Positions 56,111 to 64,000 of a DNA stretch of 64,000 nucleotides are shown here, one piece after another (the first letter of the stretch is position 1; each line of letters starts with the position of its first letter). Below the pieces are notes generated by a model, which had not been told where the DNA came from, made no database searches, and saw only the letters and a list, made by a program, of their open reading frames with translations. The stretch covers positions 20,619 through 84,618 of the forward strand of contig PMFN01000047.1 in the NCBI GenBank assembly GCA_003155135.1, written 5' to 3'. The position numbers and the translations under genes are program-made. The DNA is from Acidimicrobiaceae bacterium. GTDB taxonomy: Bacteria; Actinomycetota; Acidimicrobiia; Acidimicrobiales; RAAP-2.

Positions 56111-59100
56111 TTGTCCTCACGGTCCAGAAGTCCCGAGCGTGTTTCGTTCGCCAACATTGACGAGGCCCTGCCACTGCCGGACCTCATCGCCATCCAACGC
56201 GGTTCGTTCCAATGGTTCCTCGACAAGGGCCTGGCCGAGGCGTTCAACGACATCAGCCCCATCGAGGACTTCACCGGGCAGCTGAGCCTCGAGCTCGAGT
56301 TCGACCCGACTGACCCCGACCTGCGCCCGCCGCCGAAGTTCACGGTGGAGGAGTGCAAGGAAAAGGACATGACCTACGCGGCCCCGGTCTTCGTCCGGGC
56401 GCGCTTTTTGAACGCCACCACCGGCGAGATCAAGGAGCAGACGGTCTTCATGGGGGACTTCCCGATGATGACCGACCGCGGCACGTTCATCGTGAACGGC
56501 ACCGAGCGGGTGGTCGTGAGCCAGCTGGTGCGCTCCCCGGGCGTCATCTTCCAGCCCGGCCGCGATGCCAAGACCATCTTCACCGGCACCATCCACCCCT
56601 ACCGGGGTGAGTGGATCGAGCTCGACGTCGAGGCCAAGCCCTCCAAGGATGTGACCGCCGGGGCCCGCGTGGCCCGCAAGCGCCGTGTCTCACTCTTCGT
56701 GCTGCTGCGTGCCCTCGGCTACGGCGACGACGCCTTCTTGGAGCGCTTCGTGCGCCACTTCGACTTCCTCGAGGGCCAGTGGGAGAAGGAGCGCAACCTC
56801 GCCCCGACCCGTGAGGAGGCCCTGCTCGAGATCTACAAGCGCGCCCGCCCCGGCGAGCCGCTCTCGGCTGAGGCCGCACGCCAGTACTTCGAGAACGCCT
56901 TCTTCAACCCGAAGCGCTACGACCTCACGCGAGTCGGCCGCTACAAGCTGAACCGCAAGCTCGGCCCCGAGATCGAGCGGATCTCCGAACTGTTCGGCAT
57001 CGAGCTCGAGCGCCCGGTCCCGGGCCAGGGCGTCCTCAGCCCCTCGGAGATCCTGGCCTCTGCCACTTACATGCTCCACCTGGCCCTGCACATGGCCGAC
57101 GGGGACTCGACGTACCGCATCGACGACCAGGACCACTTCGCCAACCGCCGCATCCGCTCGGTGGGCGAGCTGATCCAGAACCAGGTGCGCGTCGGCCTTT
57201 CACGTATGGAGCGCGTGGTCCGCGAGCGCATGACGACCCAGGACGTCGAGGCCATCACGCCCCAGACGCTGATCAACATCCGCCCGGTGGTCGCCGCCGT
57301 GAAGGAGTTCTTCGGCACCAGCCAGCTGAGCCAGTTCATGGACCAGAACAACCCGCTGTCGGGCCTGGCCCACAAGCGGCGCCTCTCGGCCCTCGGCCCA
57401 GGTGGCCTGTCGCGCGAGCGCGCCGGCTTCGAGGTCCGTGACGTGCACACGTCGCACTACGGTCGCATGTGCCCGATCGAGACCCCCGAAGGCCCGAACA
57501 TCGGTCTGATCGGGGCGCTCGCCACGTACGCGCGGGTCAACGAGTACGGCTTTATCGAGACCCCCTACCGCCGGGTGACCGACGGGCGGGTGACCGACGA
57601 GGTCCTCTACCTGGCCGCCGACGAGGAGGAGGAGCACGTCATCGCCCAGGCCAACGCCTCGGTCGACGCAGCCGGCAACTTCACCGAGGACCGCGTCCTC
57701 GTCCGCCGCGGCCCCCAAGGCACCGGCGTGCGCATCGGCGTGGCCAACGCGTCCTACGGCACGACGAGCGAGATCGACTTCGTCCCGCCGTCGGAGGTCG
57801 ACCTCATGGACGTCTCGCCCAAGCAGATCGTCTCGGTGTCGACCGCCCTCATCCCCTTCGTCGAGCACGACGACGCCAACCGGGCCCTCATGGGCGCCAA
57901 CATGCAGAAGCAGGCTGTGCCGCTCGTCGTCCCCGAATCGCCGTACATCGGCACCGGGGTCGAGGCGCGTGCCGCCCGCGATGCCGGTGACGTGGTCCTC
58001 GCCGAGGGCGACGGCACGGTCGTCGAGGTCTCCGGCGACCAGATCAGCGTGGAGTACAAGGCGGGCCAGAAGGACCGCCTCGGCGTCGCACTGCCCCCGA
58101 AGAAGCCCTACCGCCTGGCCAAGTTCCGCCGCTCCAACCAGAACACCTGCATCAACCAGAAGGTGCTGGTCGAAGAGGGCGACAAGGTGACGGCCGGCTC
58201 GCTGCTGGCCGACGGGCCCTCTACCCAGAACGGCGAGCTGGCGCTTGGCAAGAACCTGCTGGTCGCCTTCATGCCCTGGGAGGGCTACAACTACGAGGAC
58301 GCCATCATCCTCTCCGAGCGCCTCGTGAAGGACGACGTCCTCACCTCGATCCACATCGAAGAGCACGAGGTCGACGCCCGTGACACCAAGCTCGGCGCCG
58401 AGGAGATCACCCGGGACATCCCGAACCTCTCCGAGGAGATCCTCGCCGACTTGGACGAGCGCGGCATTATCCGCGTCGGTGCCGAGGTCGAGCCGGGCGA
58501 CGTCCTCGTCGGCAAGGTCACGCCGAAGGGTGAGACCGAGCAGACCCCCGAGGAGCGCCTGCTCCGTGCGATCTTCGGTGAGAAGGCCCGTGAGGTCCGA
58601 GACACCAGCCTGAAGGTCCCCCACGGGGAGTCGGGCAAGGTCATCGACGTGCGGGTGTTCTCCCGTGAGGACTCCCATGAGCTGCCCCCCGGGGTCAACC
58701 AGCTCGTGCGGGTCTACGTCGCCCAGAGGCGCAAGATCTCCGAAGGCGACAAGCTGGCCGGCCGTCACGGCAACAAGGGCGTCATCTCCAAGATTCTCCC
58801 GATCGAGGACATGCCGTTCCTGTCTGACGGGACGCCCGTCGACATCATCTTGAACCCCCTCGGCGTGCCCTCGCGCATGAACGTGGGCCAGGTCCTCGAG
58901 AGCCATCTCGGCTACGCGGCCCGCCACGGCTGGGACGGGATCGAGGTCGAAGACGGCGTCGGGACGAGCGGTCGGGGTGACGGCGCGCTGCGCAAGACTC
59001 GCCCCCGCACGGTGCCCGCCGCGTGGGTTGCCACCCCGGTCTTCGACGGTGCCCACTGGGACGAGGAGGAAGACGCCGGTCGTCACCCGACCATCAAGAA

Positions 59101-59700
59101 GATCTTCGAGACCCTCAACTCGGACTCGGCCAACGGTGACGTCCAGATCGGCTCGGACGGCAAGGTCACGCTGTTCAACGGCCGCACCGGTGAGCAGTAC
59201 GACAACCCGATCTCGGTCGGCTACGTGTACATCTTGAAGCTCGCCCACCTGGTCGACGACAAGATCCACGCCCGCTCGACCGGCCCGTACTCGATGATCA
59301 CCCAGCAGCCCCTCGGCGGCAAGGCCCAGTTCGGTGGGCAGCGCTTCGGGGAGATGGAGGTGTGGGCGCTTGAGGCATTCGGTGCCGCCTACGCCCTCCA
59401 GGAGCTCTTGACCATCAAGTCCGACGACGTGTTGGGCCGGGTCAAGGTCTACGAGGCGATCGTGAAAGGGGAGAACATCCCCGAGCCCGGTATCCCCGAG
59501 AGCTTCAAGGTACTCATCAAAGAAATGCAGTCTCTCTGCCTCGACGTCGAGGTTCTCGCCGTCGACGGGCAGGAGATCGAGATGCACGAGCTCGACGAGG
59601 ACGTGTTCCGCACGGCCGAGGAGCTCGGCATCGATATCAGTCGGCCCGAACGTGGTTCGGACGAGGAGGACGAGCGGCGCGCCGCCGAGAGGAGCTTCTC

Positions 59701-59704
<4 letters not shown>
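56111..59704 (+). CDS. rpoB: RNA polymerase subunit beta
   Basis: 1197-residue beta subunit. [26 protein letters not shown] opens the protein. The rifampicin region (about residues 400-450) reads [31 protein letters not shown], wild type at the positions that usually mutate to resistance. [14 protein letters not shown]-type, [12 protein letters not shown]-type ([17 protein letters not shown]) and [20 protein letters not shown] segments are present. The start is TTG 56111, preceded by GGGAGGAG at 8 nt. The stop overlaps the rpoC start (ATGA), so the subunits are co-translated. Confidence 0.99.
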
Positions 59705-63720
<4,016 letters not shown>

Positions 63721-63742
63721 GCAGACGACGAACACCGGGTCC

Positions 63743-63775
63743 CCCCGCCCGCCTCGGGCAGCCGGCCGGGCGGGG
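63743..63775 (+). terminator. GC-rich hairpin after rpoC
   Basis: CCCCGCCCG (63743-63751) and CGGGCGGGG (63767-63775) pair over 9 bp with a 15-nt loop, 22 nt past the rpoC stop. A short A-run, not a T-run, follows, so termination may be weak or Rho-aided. A new promoter begins 11 nt later. Confidence 0.55.
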
Positions 63776-63785
63776 AAACCCGCTG

Positions 63786-63814
63786 TTGCCACCCCCCTTT
63801 TGTGCCACTAGCAT
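63786..63814 (+). promoter_or_regulatory. Promoter of the rpsL operon
   Basis: TTGCCA (63786-63791), 17-bp spacer and TAGCAT (63809-63814) form a good sigma-70-type promoter. Transcription would start near 63821, leaving a leader of about 75 nt before the rpsL start at 63897. Confidence 0.75.
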
Positions 63815-63896
63815 GGAAAAGCCGTTCGAGCGCGTCTTTTGGCCGCTCGGACCCGTCCGTAGTCCACCCCGCAGTCCAAACCACCTGAGGTAGCGC

Positions 63897-64000
63897 GTGC
63901 CCACGATCGCCCAGCTCGTCCGCAAAGGACGACAGGCCAAAGAGACCAAGTCCAAGACGCCGGCACTCAAGGGTGCCCCTCAGCGCCGCGGTGTCTGCAC
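63897..64000 (+). CDS. rpsL: Ribosomal protein uS12, N-terminal part (cut by window edge)
   Basis: The first 34 residues, [20 protein letters not shown] then [14 protein letters not shown], are those of uS12, the decoding-site protein. GTG 63897 follows GAGGT. The K43/K88 streptomycin-resistance positions are beyond the edge. Position after rpoC, starting the str operon, is conserved. Confidence 0.96.
   Translation, partial: MPTIAQLVRKGRQAKETKSKTPALKGAPQRRGVC

Noticed and set aside
57310-57460. Rifampicin-resistance substitutions in rpoB
   Set aside because: The residues at the usual resistance positions (Asp, His and Ser of the core region) are wild type.
57200-59587. A 795-codon minus-strand frame across rpoB
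   Set aside because: Mirror of rpoB; no start signal and no recognisable fold.

Overview
The window is a contiguous, GC-rich chromosomal segment of an actinobacterium. Several things point to Acidimicrobiia or a close relative: GTG and TTG starts are common, the codons are very GC-rich, there is a MarP-type protease, an actinobacterial LexA box, a Streptomyces-like PHO box, and many genes look leaderless. The class-level placement is inference from gene content, not a computed phylogeny. I see no prophage, insertion sequence or CRISPR array; this is mostly core genome.

Layout. 0-1.2 kb: the start of pstB (cut by the left edge) behind a candidate PHO box, then a small monooxygenase-like gene. 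1.3-10.7 kb: F420-type oxidoreductase, aldehyde dehydrogenase, a predicted seven-bladed lipoprotein, a MarP-like membrane protease, a GH15 hydrolase, a glucose-dehydrogenase-like MDR enzyme and an MBL-fold hydrolase. 10.7-17 kb: cold-shock protein, DEAD-box helicase with a hairpin leader, GabT, a DUF2254 fragment and a UvrD-like helicase whose start codon lies inside a LexA box. 17.4-21.9 kb: tRNA-Ser, tadA, tRNA-Ser, SRP RNA, dnaX, recR and a SixA-like phosphatase. 22-35.4 kb: thiolase, crotonyl-CoA carboxylase/reductase, epimerase, acyl-CoA carboxylase beta plus a small partner, ethylmalonyl-CoA mutase and 3-hydroxybutyryl-CoA dehydrogenase, interrupted by an SDR, VOC, MFS, GNAT and a usp-kdpD pair. 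35.4-42.5 kb: S51-like protein, two cyclophilins, aspartokinase, aspartate-semialdehyde dehydrogenase, PhoU and RmuC. 42.7-51.3 kb: UDP-sulfoquinovose synthase, an exported protein, citrate synthase, thioesterase, GtrA, YajQ, tRNA-Tyr, an MptB-like glycosyltransferase and a GNAT. 51.4-64 kb: the conserved block tRNA-Thr, tRNA-Met, rpmG, tRNA-Trp, secE, nusG, rplK, rplA, rplJ, rplL, rpoB, rpoC and the start of rpsL.

How it fits together. The 22-35 kb genes are the signature half of the ethylmalonyl-CoA pathway, which assimilates acetyl-CoA without isocitrate lyase: two acetyl-CoA are condensed and reduced, crotonyl-CoA is reductively carboxylated, then ethylmalonyl-CoA is epimerised and rearranged; the carboxylase and epimerase also serve propionyl-CoA. 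Citrate synthase at 45 kb feeds the same acetyl-CoA pool into the TCA cycle. PstB and PhoU belong to phosphate homeostasis, and UDP-sulfoquinovose synthase predicts sulfolipid, a possible phosphate-sparing membrane lipid. 

The strongest non-coding signal is repeated: about 18 start codons are preceded 5-8 nt upstream by a TANNNT hexamer, the hallmark of leaderless transcription. I used it to choose many starts.
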